Shown one piece after another: positions 22,315 through 33,234 of a stretch of DNA of 62,153 bases. Both the position numbers and the translations under genes were made by a program. Positions within the stretch are counted from its first letter, which is position 1. Each line of letters begins with the position of its first letter. The stretch is taken from positions 1-62,153 of the forward strand of contig JNDT01002389.1 in assembly GCA_000697055.1 (NCBI GenBank), written 5' to 3'. Origin of the DNA: Saksenaea vasiformis B4078. Its lineage: Eukaryota > Mucoromycota > Mucoromycetes > Mucorales > Saksenaeaceae. Below the pieces are notes generated by a model. The model was not told where the DNA came from, did not search any database, and worked only from the letters and a program-made list of their open reading frames with translations.

Positions 22315-24321
22315 ATGGCTTTGCGTGTACCCAAAAGCACACTTCCTCAGCTTTTTAAGGAAGGTTACAAGGTTTGTTACTGATTCATCATCAATACAGG
22401 AATCAAGAACTTATATTTTTGAGCATAGTTTCAAGAAGGCGTAGATGAAGCTGTTTTACGGAACATCGAGGCGGCACACGAACTATCCGAAGTTGTGCGA
22501 ACATCAATGGGTCCTAATGGTACAGATTTTGACATGCGATGATCCTGGACTGACAGCAACAACTCTAAGGCCGTAACAAAATGATCATCAACCATCTGGA
22601 AAAGCTGTTTGTAACGAATGATGCTGCTACCATCATCCGTGAGCTAGATGTGGTCCATCCTGCAGCAAAACTTCTTGTCATGGCGTCGCAACAGCAAGAA
22701 AGCGAAGTGGGCGATAATACCAATTTTGTAATGGTCTTTGCTGGAGAGCTATTGCAGAAAGCCGAACATCTGCTGCGATTAGGTCTTCATCCATCCGAGG
22801 TTGTGCAAGGCTATGAATTGGCAAGGGACCGCGCATTATCTATTTTGGAAGGTAAAAGGAAAAGGAATAGCTGTGTAGTAGCATTGTTCATCGTTTTGTG
22901 CCTTTTAGAGTTGGTCGTTGATAATGCTCAATCGCTATCCACTAAGGAGGATATATATAAGCTTGTCAAAGCGTCTATTGCTGCAAAACAGTACGGTCAT
23001 GAAGATCTGCTAGGAGACCTTGTTTCAGAAGCTGCCTTGAACATCATGCCTAAAAACCCAAAGGATTTCAACGTTGATAATGTCCGAGTAGTTAAAGTGA
23101 TGGGTTCAAGTATCTACGAATCAAAGGTCGTCAGAGGCATGGTCTTTGGTCGTGAGCCTGATGGTAGGTTATAATGCATTGAGAGGGTCATTGATTAAAT
23201 CTGCTGTAGGCATCGTGCAGAACGCCACCAAGGCAAAGGTGGCCATTTTCACCTGTCCTTTGGATATTACGCAGACAGAAACAAAAGGAACTGTACTGAT
23301 TCACAATGCACAAGAAATGCTTAACTTCAGCAAAGACGAAGAAAAATACGTGGAGAAGGTAAAAGTGCGTTATTGAGCGCAAAGTGTTAACGTGTTGTGC
23401 TTCCAGATCTTCCAAGAATTGGCAGATGCTGGTGTTAAGGTGGTGGTGACCGGTGCTGGTATTGGTGAGCTCGCACTGCATTATTTGAACCGTTTCAATA
23501 TCATGGCTGTCAAGGTCCTTTCCAAGTTCGATCTTCGACGTCTTTGCAGAGTCGTTGGTGCCACCGCTTTAGCTCGTTTGGGTGTACCAATGGCCGAAGA
23601 AATGGGATTCTGTGATGTGGTCGAAACGGTTGAGATTGGTAGCGATCGAGTGACTGTTTTCCGTCAAGAAGGAGCTGAAAAAGGTCGTACAACGACGATC
23701 GTCATTCGTGGCGCAACTCAAAATCATATGGATGATATTGAGCGTGCAATCGATGATGGTGTGAATGTGATTAAGGCCGCAACACGCGATGGCCGCTTGT
23801 TAGCGGGTGCAGGAGCAACAGAAATGGAATTGAATAAGCGTCTGCAAACAGTTGCTTCCAAGACTCCCGGTTTGAACCAGCATGCGATCAAAAAATTTGC
23901 AGAGGCGTTAGAGGTGATACCCAGAACATTGTGTGAAAATGCTGGCATGGATGCTACTGCAGTGCTGTCTTGTTTGTACGCCGCCCATTACCAAGAAGGC
24001 GATGCTGGCATGAAAATTGGCGTGGATGTGGAGGTAAAAAAAAAAGAGTCTTCTAGACGTACAATGATACTTACCGGTGGTTAGAACGAGAATGACGGCA
24101 CTTTAGATGCTGTCAATGCTGGTGTATTTGATATCCTTGCAGCCAAGTATTGGGCTCTGAAACTGGCTGCAGATACAGCCATTACCGTCCTGCGTGTCGA
24201 TCAGGTACCAAAAAAGTATTTTGTTTCCGTTTACTTACGCGCGAGCTTCTAGATCATTATGTCTAAGCCTGCGGGTGGACCAAAGCCTCCAAAGAAGCAA
24301 GGACATTGGGATGAGGATTAA
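22315..24321 (+). CDS. CCT8: chaperonin TRiC/CCT subunit theta, 549 aa
   Basis: Eight exons: 22315-22371, 22429-22519, 22570-22851, 22909-23163, 23210-23358, 23407-24033, 24085-24204, 24253-24321. It is one of eight subunits of the cytosolic ring chaperonin that folds actin and tubulin. Group II chaperonin motifs are present: SMGPNGRNKMI, VTNDAATI, GDNTNFVMVFAGELL (ATP site), and GAGATEMEL near residue 410. Theta-specific features are the start MALRVPKSTLPQLFKEGY, HNAQEMLNFSKDEEK, the block around LALHYLNR and DDIERAIDDGVNVIKA. The C-terminal tail with KPPKKQGHWDED resembles the yeast theta tail. Length is normal. All splice phases agree. Confidence 0.97.
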
Positions 24322-24524
24322 AAATAAAACTTATGAGGGAACGATACTTGGAAACCTGTTTTATGTGAGGGCGCTCAAGCATGCTTCATTGTTTCGTATT
24401 GAAAACCTTAAAATGGGAAGAGCTGGTCATCGAGAATAGGTCCGACTTGATACTACCCAGTTAAGTATCAAGGTCTTCTGCTCATTTTATTTGTTCGAGC
24501 AATGCATGTGTACACCAATTTTAT

Positions 24525-25525
24525 TTCGTGCTATTGGAAACCCTATCGTGGATTTATATTGATTTTGCCTATGATTTTGCGTCTGTTTGAAATCACTCGG
24601 CGTTACTTCCAGACGAACTCTGCTTTTTGAAGTACGTGTCTTTACGTTCATCCAATGAATAGTTCACGCTCGGATAATTGCACTTTGCATTAGAGTAGTT
24701 TATGTTTACAGTGATGGATTTCCTCAGTATCCTATTGGAAAGCATAAAAATGTCTCAAGAAATGAAAGTATTCCACCTAAAGCAGTACGTCCCTTTTGAC
24801 GTTGAGATGATTCATTGCATCAGTGACAGGTTTCTGTATGCCTTAACACAAGGCATGGAAATGTTTTACGATGAGTCCATACCAGAATCATCCGTATTTA
24901 AAGAGATGCATGAATTATTTTCTATTCTTCGACTCTGTTACTCTTTAACATGCTCGGTAAGGAGGTCAATACATGACACCTGCAAAACTATTCATGTTTT
25001 CTGCCTCTTGTTTAGGCTGCATGACCTCTGTCCCGAACCGTCTTGCCCGTGTGTGTAACTTACGTTCACCACTTAAGTGAACGTTATCTTACTCAGCATC
25101 ACTGATTTTTTTCTTTTCCGTGATAGATCGCCAGACGCTGGATCGCTTCAAGTCCTCTGCAGACCGTCCTACAATCGGCCGCTCCCAGAATCCGACCACC
25201 TTCCGCCACCGCGCCCCCACGGCTTCGGCGCGGGGTTGGGTCCCCGTGTTACCACGGGAATACCCCTTCGGGGGGAGGGCAAGTAAAAGACATTAAAGCA
25301 TCTTTCATTTACTGACCATGAGTTATTTTTTATGCTGCTCGGGTAAATTTTGCGTCCACTGAGGAGACCAAGTTCATGTAAGTTGGTTAATCTTCTGACG
25401 TAAAATTGACGTACTAACCACCGCATATTCTATTCTTTTGTAGCGCAAACTTGACTCTTCGAGAACGCAAGTTTTATTTATGAGTAGCGTAAAAAATAAT
25501 TCGATAAACAGTTTATTGATACTCG
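24525..25525 (+). repeat. dispersed repeat, copy B (fullest copy)
   Basis: Blocks shared with copies A, C or D, in order: TTTGCGTCT (24582), CGTTACTTCCAG (24601), GGCTGCATGACC (25015), a block ending ATCGCTTCAAGTCC (25129-25162), hairpins at 25210-25232, 25243-25258 and 25263-25274, GGGAATACC, ATGCTGCTC, TTTGCGTCCAC, ACCAAGTTCATG, an intron-like segment (25378-25443; GTAAGT, ACTAAC, TTTTGTAG), then GCGCAAACTTGACTCTTC and GAGTAGCGTAAAA. The part between 24640 and 24950 is not shared with D. Edges are approximate. Class unknown; conserved intron-like DNA argues against a simple retrocopy. Confidence 0.8.
24702..25058 (+). CDS. 118-codon open frame inside repeat copy B
   Basis: ATG at 24702 and stop at 25058. 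The first 80 residues (FLSILLESIKMSQEMKVFHL, then DRFLYALTQGMEMF) look like an amphipathic, protein-like sequence. The last 20 codons fall in DNA shared by the repeat copies. This part of copy B is not shared with copy D, so it may be a captured gene fragment. I do not recognise it, and it may be chance. Confidence 0.25.
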   Translation: MFTVMDFLSILLESIKMSQEMKVFHLKQYVPFDVEMIHCISDRFLYALTQGMEMFYDESIPESSVFKEMHELFSILRLCYSLTCSVRRSIHDTCKTIHVFCLLFRLHDLCPEPSCPCV

Positions 25526-25875
25526 CTGCATCATCGCTGCATCATCAATGCATTGTTTTACTGTGTAAAAACATGAAACGTATTCCGCAGAAGAGATCGT
25601 CCTAGGCCATACATTAACTGCGAGGTCTGTCATATCGTTCATCTCAAAAAATGAAAGGAAAAGGCAAAATATCTCGCTATTGTAGTGCCTGAATTTGTTG
25701 TGTCTAATAAGCGATTTAGCTTTGTCGGTGGGTGAAGCTTTCTACTTTTCTCGCAAAGATGGACAGCACCCAAGCGTACCTGCGGACCTAGAATTCGTTC
25801 CCGAAATGAATATGTGTAGGTGCCGTATCACCTGAAGTTGGTCGCGTTTGGGTTCACCCAAAACGGATCTTGGAC

Positions 25876-26810
25876 ATGACATTTCTTCATCTAGTGGCTT
25901 ACGGGGCAACAGCGTTGGCGTTTTGTTTCTTTGTACTGAGTTTAGGTACGCCAATGCTCAACTCGGTTACTGACAGCTAACGATGACGTTCAACAGCATG
26001 TGGGCTGTATTACTTGGCAGAACTGGTACGTACTGATATCTCGTGGATCGCACCGTGCTAATGGTAGATTAGGTTGAAGAATACACTGTTTACACGCGAA
26101 AAGTGATCAAAACGATGACAGCGGTGAGTTACTTGAGATGACTTGGAATAAGCGCCATCTCATTGCCCGATCTAGGGGGTCATCGCGATCCATGTTCTTT
26201 TATGGCTCTTCGACAGTATGCCGTTCTTCTTGCTCGCATTCTCCATATTCTGTCATTGCGTTTACAGTCTGAACCTTCATACCTTCCCTTTTATCAATCT
26301 TACAAGTCTACCATTTATCAGCAGCTGCAGTAAGAAGCAACTACTTTTACAGTGAAGATGAAACCGCTGATCATTTGTTTGTTATCAGTTCTTGTTTTTG
26401 CAGATCACTTTTTGTGGTTCAGATACTTCACTTTCCATTATAGGCCGTTCATGGACATTGCCTCTTTTTTCGGAGTTTGCGTTTGGCTTATTCCGTTCAC
26501 GTACTTTATCAGCCTGAGCGCAAACGATAACGCACTTCCTTTGAGTGGTCAGATTATAAACGAGGACATAGAGGAGTATAAGCTAACATGAGATTATTTT
26601 GTAGATCCTAACGTAGCTGACAACATCCCAGCACAGAACAGAAAAGGTCTCCTGAAAACGATGTTGGGAATCTTCGGGCGAAAATCGCAGGACCCTCTGC
26701 CGTCAACATATGACCCCTCAGCGGGTATGTCTTCTGCGCCATTCGCAGTTTCATCAGCTGCACGAGCTCACTATCCTCCAAGACATATACAAAGCCGCAA
26801 AGCAGCTTAA
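25876..26810 (+). CDS. SVP26: SVP26/TEX261 family ER-Golgi membrane protein, 222 aa
   Basis: Six exons: 25876-25945, 25997-26025, 26073-26123, 26176-26329, 26389-26547, 26605-26810. Members are early-Golgi/ER proteins that help load type II membrane proteins such as mannosyltransferases into COPII vesicles. Family signatures are GLYYLAELVEEYTV near residue 25, LHTFPFINLTS, HFLWFRYF, and WLIPFTYFISLSANDNALP. Four hydrophobic segments are visible. The C-terminal tail is basic and cytosolic in the family. Donor 5 (GTCAGA) is weak, but the join keeps the frame. It converges with the alkylglycerol monooxygenase gene with 64 bases between stops. Confidence 0.93.
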
Positions 26811-26874
26811 GATAGTTACTTCTTTAATTAAAACTTCTTTTTTTTTGGGTACATTTGTTTGCGGCATTCAGCCA

Positions 26875-28447
26875 TTATTGCTGTTTCAGCTTTGCGTATT
26901 CTCTTACTACCGTATTGTATCTATGTCTTTGCGTCAGATACATTATGATTGCAAGTCCGCTATAGATCATTTGCATGGTAATCAGGGCGAGAGAATGATT
27001 TGGTTTGTAGCTTGCTAGTCCCAGCGTAATGCTCACAACCACGCTACGCAGAACTTCATTTTCGAGCGCTTGTGGTCTATGGTCGAAGATTCGTCCGAGC
27101 GACATGGTCTGCCACCACAAGTGTGCATGCATAATTAGCACTGCTGGTAACGTTGTAACAGGCGCACGCGAGGATAAGATAAGCTTTGTCGTTATGCTAG
27201 TTACAATAAGCTGGACCACAACGTAGGCACTGATGCCAGTTGTCAGTGGTGGAGAATACTTTTCGATGACCTGGTCACGTTCAATTTTTGGGATCTCTTC
27301 GAGTAAACCGGTGCGTGGGGAACCTTCGTGCCAACCTGGACCGTAAAATAGCACTTTCAGTTTGTTACTTATGGGCTTGGTTGCCAAAAACGTATCGACT
27401 ATGTACTTGTAATGAGCAAACTGGAGTTTCACAGGATCGAACGTATTAATAGGATGGGTAAGGCCATAGACAACGGGTTCTTCCTTTCGCTCAAGTGCGA
27501 ATGTTCCGAAAAGAATATCCCAAATAATGAGAGTTGCACCATAATTCTTGTCAATGCAGTACGGGTTACGTCCATGATGTACGCGATGAGCTACAGGAGA
27601 GTTGATAATGTACTCTAGAAACCCAAGGGAACCAATCATCTCTGTATGTAGCCTGGAATACACAATGAATACCGACTTGCAAATTAGCGGTATCATCCAT
27701 ACCAGTACTGAAAGATCAGACAAAACTGTTTGTGTACAAAGTAGGTTGAAGGAGGTAGGAAGAAAGCAGCAGGCATCTCAAATAGAAACTGGATATGGTG
27801 CTGGACCAAACTCCGTCGAAGAGCCACCGACTGGTTGTAATACTCAGATGAATGGTGGACCTATTTGCACTATAATTATTTGATAGCAAGTCTTCTTTTT
27901 TTTTTTTTGTCTCTTACCACATGAGCTCCCCAGAAAACATTAACCTCATGTAGACCGCGGTGAAACCAGTAGTATACAAAATCTGCCACCAGGAAACCTG
28001 CGATCCATACCCATACATTGTGAGGATCCAAGGTAACAAGGCGGTAGTTATTGTAAAGATAAAGGTATACGTGGACTCCAATGTCATAGATTATAAATGT
28101 AGACGTAACTTGAAGTGATGCTGACTGAACATAGGCGGCATGAGTAAACAGACTAGATCTTCAAGCACTAGACTTACTGCTACGTTGCTGAACATGTCGC
28201 TAATGGAGAACTGACTGGGTGATTGTTTGTGCAGTGCTTTTGACCTACGTTGTGCACCTTTGGAAGCAAGAATGATGGTTTCAACGAGTATAAAGAATAT
28301 AAAAAATGGTATGGAAGCTTCAATGTAATCCGGGACCTCTTCATACGTGGAGAAACTAGTATGACTAGGAGATACGATATAGAACAGGCGACCGAGCCCT
28401 GTTAATACTAAGTTCACTGCGGATGGAGTGTGTGGGATAGAAATCAT
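26875..28447 (-). CDS. AGMO: alkylglycerol monooxygenase-like, fatty acid hydroxylase superfamily, 470 aa
   Basis: Four exons: 28178-28447, 27918-28124, 27703-27860, 26875-27652. I start at the ATG at 28447. It matches animal alkylglycerol monooxygenase in order: PSHTSFSTYEEVPDY near the N-terminus, then the diiron His boxes FHRGLHE and HVVHHSSEYYN (the latter formed across intron 2), LHTEMIG, and HRVHHGRNPYCIDKNYGATL with GLTHPINTF after it. The enzyme cleaves ether lipids and uses tetrahydrobiopterin in animals. Several membrane helices flank the His core, so it is likely an ER protein. The long C-terminal part with four helices also matches. Substrate in fungi is not known to me. Confidence 0.92.
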
Positions 28448-30762
28448 GCCAATGATAGATGAAGTGAATAAGAGCACAATCAGTTTATAAGAAAGAATGT
28501 ATACTTTTTTTCTTTATCCTTAATCTTGAATGTCGCGTAGCACCATATGTCATACGTTGATCCGTAGAGCCGGTAAGGTTCACCACTAGCTATTCTTAAG
28601 GAAACACTGATTCTAGTATATCGGTGCATAATAATACAGTTAGAATTCCTTTTATCCGGCATAACAAGAGCTGTTCGGTTTGTACATGACTCGTTCGGTA
28701 ACATCGCTTTACGAATTGTCACATATAACCAGTGTGGTATTGAGAACGATTGGCCATGTAACTCGCAACTCCGCTTCAGAGGGGAGGCGCATTTTACAAC
28801 TAAACAGGCATGCACGCAGGGACTTGATCGTTCTCCGGGTGATAGGAAAATCCCTATAGGAGATCTTCGTCAATACCACATTTGGTCAATTGTTTTCCAA
28901 AGAAAGTCACTCATTTTTTTTTGAAGACAGAGTATTTTCCTTTTTTCTGATTAATACCGATTCAATGGCGCTATTGGTATGCCAAAGAAAGTACTTCGCC
29001 CACGCACTTCGCAGCGCATATCTCCTAATTTTAGCAACTAGGTTACAATAAAAGGCAAAAAAAAAAAGAAGATAATACACGCATGAGGTAGCCTCTCTGG
29101 GGCGCTATACATTGACGCGCTGTACTATACGTCGATGCACATAGAATTGGATCACCGAATCACTGTAACTGTCTGACAGGTAGCTTGCATTAAAACGACC
29201 TTCTGACACGACCTTGTGTCTGTAAATACATGTTGTACCGTGCCTTATGAATTGTTGCCATCATGTTCCTATAACAGAAGCTATGGACCCCGTAGATCTC
29301 GAGGGAAGAAATACCAAGGCCTGAAATTTCGCTTTGATAGCGACATACCATTACGGTCTTCCCGTTACGAGAAGAATTATCCTGTAATAAGGACGAAAAT
29401 GCTCCATAGGATTCCTCTGTGATGAACTTCTTCCTTATCTACCATCTAGTGCAGTCTGGTATTGTATAAAAGGATGTCGCTTTACAACCAGGCTGGTCTA
29501 TGAAAAGAAATTAGTGTGTAGGCCATCACAAATCATGAGTTTACGCCAACACTGTAATTGGTCATCAAGCTGTTTCCGCGATATTCTTCACGAGCCGTCC
29601 TGTTTATAGATTCTATTTTTTATATGATATCATAGAGGATAAGAAGGGCCCAAGCACTTGTCTTTTCTGCTTTTAGACAGACATTTTCACGTTGTAAAAA
29701 AAAATCTGTCGAACTTGTCTTTGTGGGACGTAATCTCTTCTTAAAAAATAAGGTTGGCGCGAGCATACGGGTAATCGATCTGGAAATATCAAGATCATTT
29801 CTATTGAACGCGAGTCTGTTATCGCCGTCCCTCTTCTGCTATTCTTTACAAATCGTCACCTTCTCCTGGATATTCCTTCTCTAGTCGTTTCAGCTGCGTC
29901 TAGCGAAATGTAGACTTGTCATATATAAGCCAGCATGTCTTGCTACAACTTATCAAAACTTCGGTAATGCAATGTTTGTCAGCGGCGTTTGATAAAAGAA
30001 CAGAGCATGTGCAGTCTGGTAGCTATGTTATGGGTATTGGAAATTTGCAGAGCGTTGCTTTGGAGTATACGTACAGAATGTGATCCGTGATAAACACCTC
30101 CTTTTACTTTCTGCAGCAGTACTATAAAACGAGCGGCACGTCCTCAGAAACCGTATTTTGCACGCTGAGTATGAAGTTCGGCTATCTAGGATGGATCCGA
30201 CCAAGAACGATCAGTCCCCGAACTTGACTACACCACGTCGACTGTACGGTCGCGTATCTTTTAAGGAGTGATAGGTTTAAAGAGAAGCGCTCCTTCAGTA
30301 TCTTGGCCGCACTACAGTATGATTCACTGGACAATACCCATCATGAGAGGAGGGAAGTCAATCGCAATTTTTTATCGTTTGTGCATTGTGGCACCAGTAG
30401 CATGTAGTTTTCTCTCGTTTTCTATGTAGCACATTACTGTAAGTTTTTCTTTTTAGCAGTACCCTGAGTTACCCGATCTTTCTTTCCTTTTTTTTTTCGG
30501 AAATGGATACTCTTTTGTTCTTACAAAGCAGCATGAATGACTGAACTTTACATTTGTCACACAAACTTCCCAATATGCACCCTTAGCACAGTTCCTCATC
30601 TCAATGCGATATCTCTATGTACACAAAATCCTGACACAAAGTTTGAATTATGGGTAAGCATAGACACTTAGCGGGGGCGATTGTTGGTGTCATAATGTAC
30701 TTGAACGTCCAACGGTATGGCGTAGACAATCAGTTTATGTAAAATAGTCAAGCTTTAACTCT
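28448..30762. other. intergenic, 2.3 kb, no supported gene
   Basis: Only short frames and T/A runs are present. No member of the dispersed repeat was found here. The left 300 bases should contain the promoter of the alkylglycerol monooxygenase gene. Confidence 0.45.
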
Positions 30763-31217
30763 TTACTCCTGAGATCTGAGACGAGCACCAGCGTTGATAA
30801 CCTTGACATTCAACTGAGCAGCGCGCTCAAGGATGCCGACACGCTTCTTCGACGAGACGTTGTGGGCAATCTCAGCAGCGTAGGTACGGTTGTGCATCAA
30901 CAAGAGGTCAAGCTCACGGACGTTGGAGACGGTGATCTTGCGGAAACCGTTGGGCAACAAATGGCGGGTCTTCTTGGCCGAACCGTAACCGATCTTGGGC
31001 ATGGGGGCGGTACCCTTGAAGCGTCTGCGCATACGGTTGTCAATACCCTTGGGCTTTCTCCAGGATTCCTGTTATGGAAACAAAATTAGGACTTGCCCAT
31101 CAACGACTCTTTGAAATATATACATACACCGACACGCATGAAGCGGTCAGACTGGTGACGCTTGAAAGTAGCGCGACGCTTCTTCACAATGTTATGCTTC
31201 ACGGCAGGAGTGACCAT
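30763..31217 (-). CDS. RPL32: 60S ribosomal protein eL32, 131 aa
   Basis: Two exons: 31128-31217 and 30763-31068. The protein begins [20 protein letters not shown] and continues across the intron into [18 protein letters not shown], the family signature. [37 protein letters not shown] and the C-terminal [10 protein letters not shown] follow. Length is normal. Unlike RPS15 and RPS25 here, the ATG is not isolated in its own exon. The gene is divergent from eIF3i, 0.93 kb apart. Confidence 0.97.
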
Positions 31218-32147
31218 TGAGCTTTTTTTAAGAAAAAAAAGATACCAGTTAGATGTGACCAAAGTAAAACATGGGAACGGTATGCATCAGATAAAAAAAA
31301 AAGAATGTCATCGATCTCTTCCGGTTCGAGTGCTGTAATGAAGTGCATGCGACGCTGATAAAAAAATCGGGTAGCCATCTCTCACTATGCGCCAAAATCA
31401 ATCTTTCTTCTCTGCTACATCCCCTATGTGTATCTGATGCATCCGTCCCCTGTAGATGATGAACGATATATTATTACCTTTTCAAATGGATGCTAGAAGA
31501 GGGGGATCCTTGGTTGCGCTACACGGTGGTGAGTTTTCACATCTCCCAGGATGTCCGGTCGGAGTTTAATTTATCGGACAAAGATGAACAATGTGGCAAG
31601 AAAAGGGGTTTGGCTAAGCGCAAAAAAAAAAAAAAAAGAGGTACGTCGTATTCATCTTTGAACAAGTTGGTGGCAGAGAATATCTTGTTGTATAGTTTGT
31701 ATGTGTATGACTAGTGCGTTAATTGCTGTTTCTAGGAGTTGAGGACAAAAGCCATGGTCGGCAACGTCACCATAAAGGCTACTAGTAGCGCTGTAAGAAT
31801 ATGTCAGGTATCAGCTGTCTGTTTGTTCTCTATATCTCCCAGATGCATCAGCGTAGCTGACTATGGAGGGACTGTAAAGGTACATACGCACTGACCCGTA
31901 AATCAAGCGAAAATGAAGTAAAAATGACGTAATAGAGCAAGAAACAAATGTTGCTAATCTTTCTAGCTTTATCCTGTAAATTATCCTTTCGATAATCCTC
32001 CCATTCTGTATAAATGGATGCTTCATGGAGACATCGCATGGTGGTGGTGGATGGTTACGGAGGCTTATCTTTCAATCTCCGACAAAAAATTGTCTCTGTT
32101 TTTCTTGCGGTCTTCTTGAGCTCTCCTTTTCTTTTCTTGTTACTGCC
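31218..32147. other. divergent spacer between RPL32 and eIF3i
   Basis: This spacer should contain both promoters. It has an A-run at 31622-31636 and a GTGGTGGTGGATGG segment at 32040-32053. No gene is seen. Confidence 0.5.
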
Positions 32148-33234
32148 ATGAGACCCATTTTGTTGCAAGGTCACACGCGTTCGCTCACGCAAATCAAGTA
32201 CAACAGAGAGGGCGATCTGCTTTTCTCGGTCTCAAAAGATAAGGTTGTGAATGTGTGGTACTCCCACAATGGCGAGCGTCTCGGCACTTACAACGGCCAT
32301 GTTGGTTCCGTCTGGACCGTCGATGTGAACTGTAAGTCTCGATCTTGCTGCGGAATGGGAAGATGTCTAAAATCATGGGATAGCTACGTCGACGATGGTA
32401 GTGACCGGCTCTGCTGACAATACAGCGAAACTCTGGGAAACCCGAACAGGTCGCTGTCTCAAGACTTGGGACTTCCCCACAGCAGTGAAGCGTGTCGAAT
32501 TCAGTGAAGACGATACAATGGTTTTGTGTGTGACAGAAGAACGTATGGGTTACTCCGGCACAATCACTGTCCTTCCTGTCAACACCGATGTCAACGGCAC
32601 CCAGTCTAATACACCCATCGTTACCATTATTAATGACGGTCCCAAGGCCGTCGTCGCTGGTTGGGGATATCTGAACAACTATATTATCAGTGGACACATG
32701 GACGGATCGATTTGCCAGTGGGACTGGAAGGCAAACAAAAAACTGAATTCGATCAAACCACACTCGGACCTCATTACTGATATCCAGTTCAGTCCTGACC
32801 GCACCTACTTCATCACATCAGGCAAGGACAAGATTGCGCAGATCTTTGAGTCGGACTCTCTTGAAGCCAAGAAGAAGTACTCCACCGATACGCCCCTTAA
32901 CTCTGCATCGTTGACTCCCAAATACCAAGAATTCGTCATTCTTGGTGGTGGTCAGGACGCCATGAACGTTACGACAACATCTGCACGAGCTGGTAAATTC
33001 GAGTCTCGATTCTATCACAAGATTCTGGAAGAGGAAGTGGGAAGAGTCAGAGGTCACTTTGGTCCTATCAACACAATCGCCGTGCATCCTGACGGAAAGA
33101 GGTACGTTAGGATCTGTTATATTGTGAGAGGTTGTTCATATTTTTTTTCTAGTTACTCGAGTGGTGGTGAAGACGGTTACGTTCGTGTGCATCATTTTGA
33201 TCCTGACTACTTCAAATTCAAGATCGACGCATAA
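32148..33234 (+). CDS. TIF34: translation initiation factor eIF3 subunit i, 327 aa
   Basis: Three exons: 32148-32331, 32384-33101, 33153-33234. It is a seven-bladed WD-repeat subunit of eIF3, which bridges mRNA and the 40S ribosome. The start [19 protein letters not shown] is the family hallmark. WD-type units follow: [46 protein letters not shown] and [27 protein letters not shown] ends the last blade. Length matches yeast and human orthologues (about 325-347). All joins are in phase. Confidence 0.97.

Larger units (their letters stand above)
24322..25875. other. intergenic stretch mostly filled by repeat copy B
   Basis: Apart from the repeat, the bases from about 25525 to 25875 should carry the promoter of the SVP26-type gene. 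They include a short doubled GCATCATCG. Confidence 0.5.

Noticed and set aside
25129..25162. RNA polymerase III B-box-like TTCAAGTCC in the repeat, suggesting a tRNA-derived SINE
   Set aside because: No A box at the right distance, no tRNA fold and no A-rich tail; the similarity is kept only as a hint.
26352..26591. Separate small membrane protein at this site
   Set aside because: It is exon 5 plus flanking introns of the SVP26/TEX261 gene.
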